Assembly: GCF_030652235.1 (NCBI RefSeq)
Contig: NZ_JAUSBA010000050.1
Coordinates: forward strand, 38,403-102,402
Direction of reading: 5' to 3'
Source of the DNA: Cypionkella sp.
GTDB lineage: Bacteria > Pseudomonadota > Alphaproteobacteria > Rhodobacterales > Rhodobacteraceae
DNA length: 64,000 nt
Position 1 is the stretch's first letter, and each line of letters opens with the position of its first letter. Under the pieces are notes generated by a model. That model saw nothing but the letters and a program-made list of their open reading frames with translations, ran no database searches and was not told the DNA's origin. Both the position numbers and the translations under genes were made by a program. Positions 26,451-36,181 of this stretch are shown in pieces.

Positions 26451-27836
26451 CTAGTGCCGCCCGGTCAGCCAGTTGCCAAAGGCTGCGAATTTTGACGGTG
26501 GGATGCCGAGTTTGGCTTCGCGCTGATCGGCTATGCGCAAAAGTTTGTACATCAGATGCACGCCGAACCAGCGGAAGGGTTCAGGCTCCCATTGCCGCAC
26601 CCGGCGGTTGACCCAAGGGAATTTCGCGATTTTGGTGTCGCGACCTAGCGCAAGATCGGCCAAAGTGCGGCCTGCAAGATTGGCGGTGGAAACCCCCGTG
26701 CCGACATAGCCGCCAGCCCAGCCGAGGCCAGTTTTGCGGTCTAGCCCCACCGTCGCGCACCAGTCGCGCGGCACAGCGATGACGCCGCACCAGGCGTGGT
26801 CGATGGGATAGGCGGCCGCTTCGGGGAAATGCGTGTGCAGGGTTTCGGTCAGCCTACGGATGGTCTCGGCGTCCGGTTCGCCGTTATTATCCATTTGCGA
26901 CGCATACTTATAAGGCACGCCGCGCGCGCCGACGGTGATGCGCCCTTCGCGGGTGCGCTGGCAGTAGCAATAGGCGTTGTTCATGTCGCCGATCAACTCG
27001 TGGCCGTTCCAGCCGATCTTCTCCCAGACCTCGGGGGGCAAGGGAACGGTGGCGATCTGCGCCGAGTTCAGCGGCAGCCATTCGCGTTTATGGCCGGCCA
27101 GAGTGGCGGTGAAGCCTTCGGTGCAGCGCAGGATGATCGGCGCTTTGATCACTGCTTTGGGCGTGATGATTTCGCCTTGATCGTAGGAAAGCACCTCAGT
27201 TGCCTCGGCGATGCGCACGCCCAGCCGCTCGCAAGCCTCGGCCAAACCGCGCACCAGCTTGGCGGGCTGTATCCGCGCCATGCCAGAGACGACCATCGCA
27301 CCCAGCACATTGGGCACGGTGATCCGCTGTTTGACCTCAGCGGCGGAAAGTTCACGGACGCGGTGGGCATTGCCCCAGAGTTTGTGATGTGTGATGGAAT
27401 CGTGCATCCGTGCCAATTGCGCGGGGTTGGTGGCGATCATCAATTCTTCCGAGGGGATAATATCAGCGTCGATGCCTTCCTCGGCGCAGACGCGGGTGAT
27501 CTCGGGCACGGTGGTTTCGAGTTCTTCAACCATTTCAAGCACCGCCTCACGGCTGGTGGCGCGGGCATAGGCCTCGTGGTTCCACGCGAAGGTGCCCATG
27601 CACCAACCACCGTTACGCCCCGATGCACCAAAACCTGCGAATTCTTTCTCAATCACCAGCACATTCAGCGCTGGATTTGCCTTTTTCAGATAATAGGCGG
27701 TCCAGAGGCCGGTAAAGCCCGCGCCGATGATCGCCACATCAGCTGTGGTATTTTCGGTCAAGCTGGCGCGGCGGGTTTTGGGCAGGCCGATGTCGGCGTA
27801 CCAGAACGACACGTCTCCGATGTGGTTAGGTTGCAT
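26451..27836 (-). CDS. FAD-dependent oxidoreductase (DAO/PuuB-type amine oxidase)
   Basis: A 461-residue flavoenzyme of the DAO family. The FAD-binding motif is near the N-terminus (VAIIGAGFTGLWTAYYL, about 28-45); the substrate part ends with the second FAD motif GLGWAGGYVGTGVSTANLAG near residue 385-405. It resembles the PuuB/OrdL group that oxidises gamma-glutamylputrescine or similar amines. ATG 27836 follows AAAGGGG. It lies beside LysR and gcdH and about 5 kb from a polyamine-type ABC transporter, which would suit amine or lysine-derived substrates, but this is inferred. Confidence 0.82.
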   Translation of the reverse strand: MQPNHIGDVSFWYADIGLPKTRRASLTENTTADVAIIGAGFTGLWTAYYLKKANPALNVLVIEKEFAGFGASGRNGGWCMGTFAWNHEAYARATSREAVLEMVEELETTVPEITRVCAEEGIDADIIPSEELMIATNPAQLARMHDSITHHKLWGNAHRVRELSAAEVKQRITVPNVLGAMVVSGMARIQPAKLVRGLAEACERLGVRIAEATEVLSYDQGEIITPKAVIKAPIILRCTEGFTATLAGHKREWLPLNSAQIATVPLPPEVWEKIGWNGHELIGDMNNAYCYCQRTREGRITVGARGVPYKYASQMDNNGEPDAETIRRLTETLHTHFPEAAAYPIDHAWCGVIAVPRDWCATVGLDRKTGLGWAGGYVGTGVSTANLAGRTLADLALGRDTKIAKFPWVNRRVRQWEPEPFRWFGVHLMYKLLRIADQREAKLGIPPSKFAAFGNWLTGRH

Positions 27837-27968
27837 GCTGGGCCCCTTTGTTTGCGGCAAGATGCCGGGGCGTTTGATCAAAAGCAAGGGGGGCTTCCGC
27901 CCGCCTCGGCCTGCGCGCTCACCCTCTGAGGACAATTGACCGCGGAGGATGATGCTTCGCGTTTAATT

Positions 27969-28853
27969 TTAGGCGTCGCGCTCGGCGGCAATCCAGTTGC
28001 GGAAGGAAGCGAGCGGCGCGCGCGGGACGGCGTCTTTCGGCCAGACCAGATAATAGCTGCCAAGCGACGGGATGGCGGGGCCGAAAACCGGCGTCAGGCG
28101 GTTCTCCGTCAGTTCGCGCTCGATCAGGAACAGCGGCAGCAAAGCCACGCCAAGGCCGTGGATGGCTCCTTGGGTCATGGTGGCAAATTGGTCGAACAGC
28201 ATGGCGGGCGGGCGCTGGTTCGGGGTGCCATGATGTGCCAGCCAGCGGCCCCAATCGCCGGTGCGGCTTTCGAGTTGCAGTAGGGGGTATGAGAGAATGT
28301 CATCAGCGGAGGCGAGCGGCGTTTTCAGCAGGCCGGCGGAGGATACGGCAAGCAAGTCTTCCGCCATCAAGGGCAGGTAATCGACGCCCGACCAATCTTG
28401 TCGACCGTAATGGATGGCAGCGTCGAAATGGCTGATGGCAAAGTCGAAGGGTTGCAGGCGGGTCGACAGATTCACCGTGACTTCAGGATGTTGCGCGGCG
28501 AAACGGGCGAGGCGGGGGGCGAGCCAATGCATGCCAAAGGCAGGAAGAATCGCCAGATTGAGCGTCCCGCCGTTGGGATTGGCGCGCAGCGTGAGGCTGG
28601 CTTGGTTTAGCGCTTGCAGGGCGCGGCGGATCTCGCGGCAATAGTCTTGCGCCGCAGGGGTCAGCCTTAGGCGGTGCTTGTCGCGGATGATCAGGCCTAA
28701 GCCCAACTGGCCCTCAAGCACCTGCAACTGCCGCGAAATCGCACTTTGCGTCAGGTTCAATTCCTCGGCTGCGGCAGAGGCGGAGCCGAGACGCTCGACG
28801 GCCTCTAGGGCCAGCAAGGACGGCATCGAGGGCAGATAGCGGCGCGAGAGCAT
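27969..28853 (-). CDS. LysR-family regulator divergent from gcdH
   Basis: A 294-residue LysR regulator of the GcvA-like type: helix-turn-helix at residues about 8-65 (SLLALEAVERLGSASAAAEE, TQSAISRQ) and an effector domain after residue 90. ATG 28853 is preferred since GAGGA lies eight bases before it; ATG 28868 is the alternative. It is divergent from glutaryl-CoA dehydrogenase with a 91-nt shared promoter region, the usual layout for a LysR controlling its neighbour, so a role in glutarate/lysine breakdown is likely. Confidence 0.9.
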   Translation of the reverse strand: MLSRRYLPSMPSLLALEAVERLGSASAAAEELNLTQSAISRQLQVLEGQLGLGLIIRDKHRLRLTPAAQDYCREIRRALQALNQASLTLRANPNGGTLNLAILPAFGMHWLAPRLARFAAQHPEVTVNLSTRLQPFDFAISHFDAAIHYGRQDWSGVDYLPLMAEDLLAVSSAGLLKTPLASADDILSYPLLQLESRTGDWGRWLAHHGTPNQRPPAMLFDQFATMTQGAIHGLGVALLPLFLIERELTENRLTPVFGPAIPSLGSYYLVWPKDAVPRAPLASFRNWIAAERDA

Positions 28854-28944
28854 ATGAGGTTTCCTCATGTTTTGTTGCGAGAACCTTGTTAGGTGTTTTG
28901 GCTGGGCTGTGCAATATAATCGGCAAAACCATAGGAGATGCGCC

Positions 28945-30165
28945 ATGACCGACAGACCCAAGCTGAAAGCCAAAGACGCGCCCGATCTGGCGCGGTTTGA
29001 TTGGCAAGACCCGTTCCGTATGGAAGACCAGTTGACCGAGGAAGAACGCATGTTGCGCGATGGGGCGCGGGCCTATGCGCAGGAAAAGCTGCAACCGCGG
29101 GTGATTGCGGCCTACCGCGAGGAATCCACCGATCCGGCGATCTTCCGCGAAATGGGTGAGATGGGGCTTTTGGGCGTCACTGTTCCCGAGCAATACGGCG
29201 GGCTGGGCGCGTCTTATGTGGCTTACGGGCTGATCGCGCGGGAAGTTGAGCGGGTGGATTCGGGCTATCGCAGCATGATGTCGGTGCAATCCAGCTTGGT
29301 GATGTATCCGATCTACGCCTACGGCACCGAGGCGCAGCGGATGAAATATCTACCGAAGCTGTCATCGGGGGAATGGATTGGTTGTTTTGGCCTGACCGAA
29401 CCGGACGCTGGATCTGACCCTGCGGGCATGAAAACCGTGGCGAAGAAAACCGCCAATGGCTACGTTTTGAACGGCGCGAAGATGTGGATTTCCAACGCAC
29501 CGATTGCCGATGTGTTCGTGGTTTGGGCAAAATCCGAAGCGCATGGCGGCAAGATTAAGGGCTTTGTGCTGGAAAAGGGCATGAAGGGGCTATCTGCGCC
29601 GAAGATCGGCGGCAAACTCTCCCTCCGGGCTTCGGTGACCGGCGAGATTGTTATGAAGGATGTGGAAGTCGGCGAAGATGCGCTGCTGCCGCATGTCGAG
29701 GGGCTGAAGGGGCCGTTTGGCTGTCTGAACCGGGCGCGCTACGGGATTTCCTGGGGCGTGTTGGGCGCGGCGGAGTTCTGCATGGGGGCGGCACGGCAGT
29801 ACGGGCTGGACCGCAAGCAGTTTGGCAAGCCTTTGGCGCAGACCCAGCTTTATCAATTGAAGCTGGCGAATATGTTGACGGAAATCAGCCTTGGCATGCA
29901 GGCATCTTTGCGCGTCGGGCGGCTGCTGGATGAGGCCAATGCGGCACCTGAGATGATCTCGATCATCAAGCGCAACAACTGCGGCAAGGCCCTCGACGCC
30001 GCAAGATGGGCGCGGGATATGCATGGCGGCAATGGCATTCAGGAAGATTACCAGATCATGCGGCATATGGTGAACCTTGAGACGGTAAACACATATGAGG
30101 GTACGCATGACGTGCATGCGCTGATCTTGGGGCGGGCTGTGACCGGGCTGCAGGCGTTTTTCTAA
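28945..30165 (+). CDS. gcdH: Glutaryl-CoA dehydrogenase
   Basis: Oxidises and decarboxylates glutaryl-CoA to crotonyl-CoA in lysine, tryptophan and glutarate breakdown. The 406 residues are those of an acyl-CoA dehydrogenase, with signature [14 protein letters not shown] (about residues 147-160), KMWISNAP, and the catalytic Glu385 in [10 protein letters not shown]. The FDWQDPF start and the [14 protein letters not shown] segment are those of the GcdH subgroup. AGGAGATG precedes ATG 28945. A bidirectional terminator follows. Confidence 0.95.
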   Translation: MTDRPKLKAKDAPDLARFDWQDPFRMEDQLTEEERMLRDGARAYAQEKLQPRVIAAYREESTDPAIFREMGEMGLLGVTVPEQYGGLGASYVAYGLIAREVERVDSGYRSMMSVQSSLVMYPIYAYGTEAQRMKYLPKLSSGEWIGCFGLTEPDAGSDPAGMKTVAKKTANGYVLNGAKMWISNAPIADVFVVWAKSEAHGGKIKGFVLEKGMKGLSAPKIGGKLSLRASVTGEIVMKDVEVGEDALLPHVEGLKGPFGCLNRARYGISWGVLGAAEFCMGAARQYGLDRKQFGKPLAQTQLYQLKLANMLTEISLGMQASLRVGRLLDEANAAPEMISIIKRNNCGKALDAARWARDMHGGNGIQEDYQIMRHMVNLETVNTYEGTHDVHALILGRAVTGLQAFF

Positions 30166-30178
30166 GGCGGTTTGTGGT

Positions 30179-30243
30179 GGCGGTGGGGTGGAACCCCACC
30201 CTACGAGAATGACAAAGGCCCGGATCGCTCCGGGCCTTTGTCG
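30179..30243. terminator. Double hairpin between gcdH and the ABC operon
   Basis: First GGTGGGGT-GGAA-CCCCACC (30180-30200), then a perfect AAAGGCCCGGA-TCGC-TCCGGGCCTTT (30214-30239). The second is symmetrical and works for both converging transcripts. Confidence 0.85.
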
Positions 30244-31119
30244 TTAAATAACAGCTTCTTCCAAGGCGGCGGCGCGGCGGGCTTCTGCCTCACGCGCGGC
30301 CTCGACGTTCGCGTTGCGGCGGCGTTTTATCTCATACAGTACCGCCATCGACAGGGTGACAAGGATCAGCATCAAGGCCAATGCGTTGATCGTCGGCGTG
30401 ATGCCGGATCGCACCTTGGAGAACACATAGACCGTCAGGGTGTCAGCCCCGCCGCGGGTGAATTGCGTGACGTTGAAGTTTTCAATCGACTGGAAGAATG
30501 CCACCGCCGCCCCTGCCCCGATGGCGGGATAAAGATGCGGCAGCAGGATGCGGCGCATAACCTGGCCGTGGGTGGCACCCAGATCAAGCGCGGCCTCCTC
30601 TAGCCCTTGATCGAAACTTTGCAGGCGGGCCAGCACCAGTAGCATCACGATGGCCGCGATATAGCTGACCTGTCCCAGCACCGACAAATGCAGGCCCGGA
30701 ATGAACGGAAACGGCTTGTCAGCGCCAAACAACAGCCCCCCCATCTTGGTCCACATGATCATGGTGGAAATCCCGATCACAGCGCCGGGGATCAGGATGG
30801 TTGAGATCATCGTGCCATACAAAACCGCGCGCAGATTGCCCGAAACCGAGTTGATCAGGATTGCTGCTGCGGTGCCGACGATCACCGAAATCAACGCCAC
30901 CGCGATGGCGACGAAAATGGTGTTCTGGAAAGCGTGCCACATCCGGTCATCGGCCCAAAGGGCTTCAAACCATTTCCAAGTAAAGCCTTTCCACGGCACG
31001 ATAGACGGGGTTTTATTGTCGTTGAACGCGGCCGCCCCCATGATCACCAAAGGGATCAACATGTAAAAGATGAACGCGCCAGCATAAACGCGGGCAAGAG
31101 TTTGACGGATTTTATACAT
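30244..31119 (-). CDS. ABC transporter permease (PotC-like)
   Basis: A 291-residue inner-membrane permease with about six helices and the EAA loop EEAALDLGATHGQVMRRILLP (its core spans about residues 173-192). It is of the PotC type and pairs with the PotB-like permease encoded just upstream. The C-terminus carries an Ala/Arg/Glu-rich extension (NANVEAAREAEARRAAALEE) beyond the usual end. It is the last of four genes (binding protein, ATPase, two permeases), all leftward, for uptake of a polyamine-like or related organic cation. Confidence 0.9.
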   Translation of the reverse strand: MYKIRQTLARVYAGAFIFYMLIPLVIMGAAAFNDNKTPSIVPWKGFTWKWFEALWADDRMWHAFQNTIFVAIAVALISVIVGTAAAILINSVSGNLRAVLYGTMISTILIPGAVIGISTMIMWTKMGGLLFGADKPFPFIPGLHLSVLGQVSYIAAIVMLLVLARLQSFDQGLEEAALDLGATHGQVMRRILLPHLYPAIGAGAAVAFFQSIENFNVTQFTRGGADTLTVYVFSKVRSGITPTINALALMLILVTLSMAVLYEIKRRRNANVEAAREAEARRAAALEEAVI

Positions 31120-31132
31120 GGTCTTACCCCCC

Positions 31133-32056
31133 TCAATTCGCGATGTCAGAAAGTTTGACGCGGAAGATCTTCATCACCAAGCTGACAAACAAAGTGCACA
31201 TCACCAGCAAGAGGAAGGCGTAGGCGGCGGCGGTATTCCAGTCGAGTGCGTCGAGCATCCATTGCTGCACGGTCTGGGTGAACCATTGCGAGGTGGTTGA
31301 GCCTAAGATCGACGGCACCAACAGCGAGCCTGCAGACAGCATGAACACCATCACAGCGCCCGATGCGATGCCGGGTTTTGCGTGCGGTAAAACGATGCGC
31401 CAATGGATGCGCCACCACGGTGCGCCAAGATCTTCAGCGGCTTCGATCTGGTTGGAATCGAGCGAGGAAATCGCGTTGTAGACCGGGAAGATCATGAACA
31501 GCACATAGGTGTAGACAAGGCCGATCATCACGCCGTTATAGCCGACGATCCAGCGCACTTCGTGGTCGATCAGATGCAGTTGGATCAATATCCAAGACAG
31601 CGGGCCCTTCAGGGCTAGGATGATCCACCATGCAAAGGCGCGCAGAACCTCGGACACCCATAGGGGCACGAACAGCAGCAGGAACATGGTGGGCAGGGAA
31701 CGCGGCGAGAGGATTTTTGCCATGAAATAGGCCAAAGGATAGGCCAAAGCGAAGCATATCAGCGTCACCACAACGGAGTAGAAGATGGTGAGTGAGAACG
31801 TCAGCACATGCACCGGAATTTGAAAGCTGAAGCCAAACGGCGATACCTCAATCGCGCCGTTGAACACTTTCATGTAGTTGGCCGCGGTGTAGAGGTCTTT
31901 CGGCCCGCCTATATCGACGACGGGCAGATAGGGACGGAACGAGCTTTCCAGCAAAGTGATGTTCGGCACGATCACCAGCATCACCAGCCAGAACGCGGTG
32001 AGCAGGCAGACAAGAAGGGTCAGGCCGGGTCCGTAGCGGCGGATCATATCTCCCAT
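31133..32056 (-). CDS. ABC transporter permease (PotB-like)
   Basis: A 307-residue permease with six predicted helices; the first spans about residues 11-31, and the EAA loop is EAAEDLGAPWWRIHWRIVLP. It belongs to the PotB type and should form a heterodimer with the PotC-like protein encoded 13 nt downstream. Its start directly follows the stop of the ATPase gene. The transported compound cannot be told from the permease. Confidence 0.9.
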   Translation of the reverse strand: MGDMIRRYGPGLTLLVCLLTAFWLVMLVIVPNITLLESSFRPYLPVVDIGGPKDLYTAANYMKVFNGAIEVSPFGFSFQIPVHVLTFSLTIFYSVVVTLICFALAYPLAYFMAKILSPRSLPTMFLLLFVPLWVSEVLRAFAWWIILALKGPLSWILIQLHLIDHEVRWIVGYNGVMIGLVYTYVLFMIFPVYNAISSLDSNQIEAAEDLGAPWWRIHWRIVLPHAKPGIASGAVMVFMLSAGSLLVPSILGSTTSQWFTQTVQQWMLDALDWNTAAAYAFLLLVMCTLFVSLVMKIFRVKLSDIAN

Positions 32057-33139
32057 TTACGCCACCACAGTCGAGTCAGGCAGGATTGAGGCATGAGCGG
32101 CGTTGAAATGTGCAAACCGGGTGGCGCCGATCTCGGGCACGGTGGCCGAGCCGTCGTTGCGCACTTCGGCGACGATGATCTGGCCGGTGGTGGTTTGGGC
32201 ATGGACGGCGATGAAGGCGCCCTCGAACGACACTTCCGACACCGTCACGGGGATCGAGTTTTCCGCAGCCGCTGTTTCCGACAAAATCGTGTGTTCGGGG
32301 CGGACGTAGAGTTTGATGCTGTTGCCTTTGGCGAGTTCACCCAGACGTGCGCGGAACGGGCCTAGGGCGGTATCAAAGCCCGCCATGCCGCCCGAGGGGT
32401 TGCTGACAGAACCCGCGAAGATATTGTTTTCGCCGACAAAAGACGCAACAAAGCCGTTGACCGGGTTGTTGTAAATCTCACGCGGGTCGGCGACTTGTTG
32501 GATGCGGCCCTGGCTCATCACCCCTACCCTGTCGGACATCGCAAGCGCTTCGCCTTGGTCGTGAGTGATATAGATGAAGGTCACTTCAGTGCGCTTTTGG
32601 ATGGCGCGCAGTTCGGCGCGCATATGTTGGCGGAGTTTGAGGTCGAGCGCCGACAGCGGTTCATCAAGCAGCATCACGGCGGGCTCAACCGCCAAGGCGC
32701 GGGCGATGGCGACGCGCTGTTTCTGGCCGCCGGACAACTGGCTGATCATTTTATCAGCAGCACCCGGCAGATCGACCATTTCCAGCAAGGCCTGCGCCTT
32801 GGCGCGGCGGGTGGCTTTGTCGACGCCACGCACTTCAAGCCCGAACGAGATATTCTCCCAAATCGGCATCAGCGGAAACAGTGCCAGGTTCTGGAAGATC
32901 AGCGCGGTCGGGCGCTGGTTCGGGCGTTGACCCTTCATATCCTTACCGCCGATGCAGATCGTACCCTGCGTCGGTTCGATAAAGCCGGAAATCATCCGCA
33001 AAATCGTGGTCTTGCCGCAGCCGGATGGCCCCAAAAAGGAAAAGAACTCGCCCGGTTTGATCGAGACATTGGCGTTATCAACCGCGCGGAAGCTGCCGAA
33101 ATCGCAGCTGACATTTTGAAGATCAATCCCAGCACTCAT
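32057..33139 (-). CDS. ABC transporter ATPase (PotA-like)
   Basis: A 360-residue ATPase energising the transporter. Walker A is GPSGCGKTT (about 37-45), the Q-loop is FQNLALFPLMPIWENI, the signature LSGGQKQRVAIARALAVEP, Walker B VMLLDEPLSALD, and the switch His ITHDQGEA. The C-terminal 120 residues form a TOBE regulatory domain (YVRPEHTIL), as in PotA and related ATPases. It follows the binding-protein gene by 114 nt and runs straight into the first permease. Confidence 0.95.
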   Translation of the reverse strand: MSAGIDLQNVSCDFGSFRAVDNANVSIKPGEFFSFLGPSGCGKTTILRMISGFIEPTQGTICIGGKDMKGQRPNQRPTALIFQNLALFPLMPIWENISFGLEVRGVDKATRRAKAQALLEMVDLPGAADKMISQLSGGQKQRVAIARALAVEPAVMLLDEPLSALDLKLRQHMRAELRAIQKRTEVTFIYITHDQGEALAMSDRVGVMSQGRIQQVADPREIYNNPVNGFVASFVGENNIFAGSVSNPSGGMAGFDTALGPFRARLGELAKGNSIKLYVRPEHTILSETAAAENSIPVTVSEVSFEGAFIAVHAQTTTGQIIVAEVRNDGSATVPEIGATRFAHFNAAHASILPDSTVVA

Positions 33140-33253
33140 GGATCGTCTTTCCCCCTGATATGTTTTTGTTATGAGGCCGCAAGGGCCATTGGCAGCGTAG
33201 AAAATATCAACGCCGGGCCCCTGCGGACCCGGCGTGTTCGTCAGGCAAAAGGC

Positions 33254-34378
33254 TTACGCGGCCTTGAACTTGTCAGCATATTCCGCCCGTTTGGTCAGGA
33301 ATTCTGCCGACTGGTTTGGCCACCACCACAGTTTCGCCAACGCTTCGTCGTTGAAGGTGCCTTTGTAGTAAGCCGCGACATCGGGGTCCATCAGATCGGA
33401 TGCGCCCTTGCCAACCGGGTTCGACGAGAAGGCCGTTGCCCACATCGACGCACCTTCAGCGGTGGATACCCATTTGGCAAATTCATGCGCCTGATCGACG
33501 TTCACCGCGTTTTTCAGCAGCACGAAGCCTTGGTGCCACGCAAATGCGCCCTCAACCGGTGCCATATAACCATAGCCATCATTGCGCAGGTTGAAGCCAG
33601 TCGAATCCCAGCACAGACCGACGGTTGCGCCATTGGCGGTGAAGCCTGCGTTGGCTTCATTTTCACCCGTCCACCACTGCACGATGTTGCCCTTGGTCTT
33701 GATGGCTTCAGCCAAAGCGATGTCCCACAGCTGGGTCATCTTGGCCATATCGGAATAGCCCTCAATCCACGGGAACGGCAGTTTGCCTTGTGCATCCAGC
33801 CACCGGCCCATTGCCGCCAGCGAGGAATGCGGACGCAGCACAACTTGGTTGGCCGGATCGAACAAAGCGCCCAAGGTCGGCGGCTCGCCCAGTTTCGCGG
33901 TTTCTTTGTTGTAAACCAGCGATTCAGTGCCCCAGTTCGACGGCACATACATTAGATTGCCGTCGATGCGAGACCGCTCGCCCGCCGAGCCATCAGCCAG
34001 ACCGGGCAGATAATTGTCCATCGCCAGTTTCGCCGGATCCCAAGCGCCCAGAAGGCCGTTGGAGTTCCATGCGCCGACACGCTCGATGGTCGGTTCGGTC
34101 ATATCCATGCCGCCCGCTTCCAGCGCGACCTTGGCTTCGCCAAACATGGTGTCTTGGTCGGGAAGTTCTTTGAAATTCACCTTGATGCCGGTGGCAGCGG
34201 TGAACGCCGGGATCACCTCGGCCGCCAGTTTGTCATAGCCAGCCCACCCGGTGAAGTTCAACTCGCCCGACGAGGCCAGCGCCTTGGAGGAAATGATCGC
34301 GGGGGCCGCCAACGCGCCCACGCCAACGGCCGACGACTTTAGAAAGCTGCGGCGGTTCAGTGCGATTTGTTTTTTCAC
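33254..34378 (-). CDS. Extracellular binding protein of a polyamine-type ABC transporter
   Basis: A 374-residue periplasmic binding protein (PotD/PotF type). The leader MKKQIALNRRSFLKSSAVGV has a twin-arginine motif (RRSFLK), so it may be folded before export by Tat; mature part begins near residue 36 (SSGELNFTGWAGYDK). The segment VPSNWGTESLVYNKE is typical of this family. Spermidine, putrescine or another amine could be the ligand. It is the first gene of the leftward operon and is divergent from a DadA-type dehydrogenase gene. Confidence 0.9.
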   Translation of the reverse strand: MKKQIALNRRSFLKSSAVGVGALAAPAIISSKALASSGELNFTGWAGYDKLAAEVIPAFTAATGIKVNFKELPDQDTMFGEAKVALEAGGMDMTEPTIERVGAWNSNGLLGAWDPAKLAMDNYLPGLADGSAGERSRIDGNLMYVPSNWGTESLVYNKETAKLGEPPTLGALFDPANQVVLRPHSSLAAMGRWLDAQGKLPFPWIEGYSDMAKMTQLWDIALAEAIKTKGNIVQWWTGENEANAGFTANGATVGLCWDSTGFNLRNDGYGYMAPVEGAFAWHQGFVLLKNAVNVDQAHEFAKWVSTAEGASMWATAFSSNPVGKGASDLMDPDVAAYYKGTFNDEALAKLWWWPNQSAEFLTKRAEYADKFKAA

Positions 34379-34839
34379 AGAAGTCTCCCTAGTGTTGATT
34401 CGCTTTTTAGCGGATGGCAGCAGATGCTTTTCGCATCTTGTTTTAGAAACTCTTACCGCAAGACAGTTTCATAACAACCGGTAAAAGCCACGCGCAAAGC
34501 CTACTCCGGAGCAGGGGGATTGTGTCAACAACAGTTGTTGATTGGCGGATCAAGAAACCGCGCGATTTGGGTTTTGTCCGGGCAGATGCTTGCAAATCGG
34601 GCAGGCTGGTGGCGACTTCGCGCTGTGCTGCAGCGACTGGCACCAGAGAAAACGCTATCAGGTTTCGGTGTGTCGTGCGGAATACCGGTTTATATTTCGC
34701 CTATTATTTTATCATATCGCTGAAAGTTAGAATAATCTTCGTATATTTCCAAAAAACCTCGACAACTTTTCAAACTCCTCTCAAAGCTTTGCTTTATGCT
34801 GAACTGCATCAGCAGGGTCGGTACAATCAAGGATTGCAG
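34379..34839. other. Divergent intergenic region (461 nt) between binding protein and dadA
   Basis: No gene is supported here. The first 130 nt hold the leader of the transporter operon, with AGGGAGACTTC as its ribosome site. The stretch 34690-34800 is strongly AT-rich and is the likely promoter and control region of dadA. No clear operator palindrome was found. Confidence 0.6.
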
Positions 34840-36099
34840 ATGAAGATTATCATTCTTGGCGCGGGCGTCATTGGCGTCACCTCGGCGTGGTATCTGGCGA
34901 AAGCCGGGCATGAGGTGACGGTGATCGACCGCCAGCCCGGCCCGGCTTTGGAGACCTCTTTCGCCAACGCAGGCGAGATCAGCCCCGGCTATGCCAGCCC
35001 TTGGGCTGCGCCCGGTATTCCCGTCAAAGCGATGAAATGGCTGTTCATGCGCCATGCGCCGCTGATCATTCAGCCTATGCCCGATCTGGCGAAGGTAACT
35101 TGGGTGATGCGGATGCTGCTGAACTGCACCAGCGCCGCCTATGGCGTGAACAAAAGCCGGATGGTGCGTCTGGCCGAATACAGCCGAGATTGCCTGATGG
35201 ATCTGCGCCGTGACACCGGGATTTCTTATGACCAGCGGATGCAAGGCACGTTGCAACTGTTCCGCACCCAAAAGCAGGTCGATGGTGCCTATAAAGATAT
35301 CAAGGTGTTAAAGGCTGACGGCGTGCCGTTTGAGGTGTTGGATGCCGATGGCTGCATCAAGGCCGAGCCCGGTCTGGCCGCGCGCCGTGACGCGATTAAA
35401 GGCGGTTTGCTGCTGCCAGGCGATGAGACTGGCGATTGCTTTAAGTTTACCAATGCCCTGCAAGATATGGCCATCGCGGCAGGCGTGAGCTTCCGCTACG
35501 GCGTGCGGATTGATCGGCTGGAGGCTGCGGGCGGGCGCATTGCGGCGGTGCATACCTCTGAAGGTCGGCTGATGGCGGATGGCTTTGTGCTGGCTTTGGG
35601 GTCGTATTCGCCGATCTTGGCACGGCCTTTGGGCATCAAGCTGCCAGTCTATCCGGTGAAGGGCTATTCGATCACCGTGCCAATCATCGATGCGGCCCGC
35701 GCGCCCGAATCAACCGTGATGGATGAAACTTATAAGATCGCGATCACCCGATTGGGAGATCGGATCAGGGTCGGCGGTATGGCCGAGATTGCGGGCTTCG
35801 ACATGACCCTGCACGCCAAACGCCGCCAGACTTTGGTACATTCGGTCGAGGACCTGTTCGGCGGCGCGGGCGATCAATCGCGCGCGACGTTCTGGTGCGG
35901 GCTGCGGCCAATGACGCCAGATGGCACGCCGATTCTGGGCCGCTCGCCGATCAGCAATCTGTTCCTGAACACCGGGCATGGCACATTGGGTTGGACCATG
36001 GCGGCAGGCTCGGGGCGGGTGTTGGCGGATCTGATCTCCGGCAAGTCGGCGGAGATTGAGACGGCGGATTTGGGGTATGCGCGGTATCAAGCGGCGTAA
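34840..36099 (+). CDS. dadA: D-amino acid dehydrogenase (DadA-type)
   Basis: A 419-residue FAD enzyme that oxidatively deaminates D-amino acids and feeds electrons to the respiratory chain at the inner membrane. It opens directly with the FAD motif [20 protein letters not shown] and keeps the DadA landmarks [23 protein letters not shown] (in part), KGYSITVP and the closing [17 protein letters not shown] 34840 is preceded by AAGGA. The neighbours, an ABC transporter on one side and a GntR regulator plus decayed peptide uptake genes on the other, suit amino-acid catabolism. Confidence 0.92.
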   Translation: MKIIILGAGVIGVTSAWYLAKAGHEVTVIDRQPGPALETSFANAGEISPGYASPWAAPGIPVKAMKWLFMRHAPLIIQPMPDLAKVTWVMRMLLNCTSAAYGVNKSRMVRLAEYSRDCLMDLRRDTGISYDQRMQGTLQLFRTQKQVDGAYKDIKVLKADGVPFEVLDADGCIKAEPGLAARRDAIKGGLLLPGDETGDCFKFTNALQDMAIAAGVSFRYGVRIDRLEAAGGRIAAVHTSEGRLMADGFVLALGSYSPILARPLGIKLPVYPVKGYSITVPIIDAARAPESTVMDETYKIAITRLGDRIRVGGMAEIAGFDMTLHAKRRQTLVHSVEDLFGGAGDQSRATFWCGLRPMTPDGTPILGRSPISNLFLNTGHGTLGWTMAAGSGRVLADLISGKSAEIETADLGYARYQAA

Positions 36100-36107
36100 T
36101 GGCGGCT

Positions 36108-36132
36108 GATGGCCGGGGGCTCGCCCCCCGGA
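36108..36132. terminator. GC-rich hairpin after dadA
   Basis: GGCCGGGGGCTCGCCCCCCGG folds into a tight hairpin nine bases after the dadA stop and is followed by the tail repeat. It has no direct T run on the plus strand. Confidence 0.55.
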
Positions 36133-36135
36133 CCC

Positions 36136-36181
36136 AGAGGATATTTGAGCACAGTGGATGACAATTTTAGATAAGTTTTAG
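36136..36181 (+). repeat. Dispersed AT-rich tail repeat, copy 3
   Basis: GAGGATATTTGAGCACAGTG then GATGACAATTTTAGATAAGTTTTAGG. The end of this copy supplies the stop codon of the convergent GntR gene (36178-36180). Confidence 0.65.
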
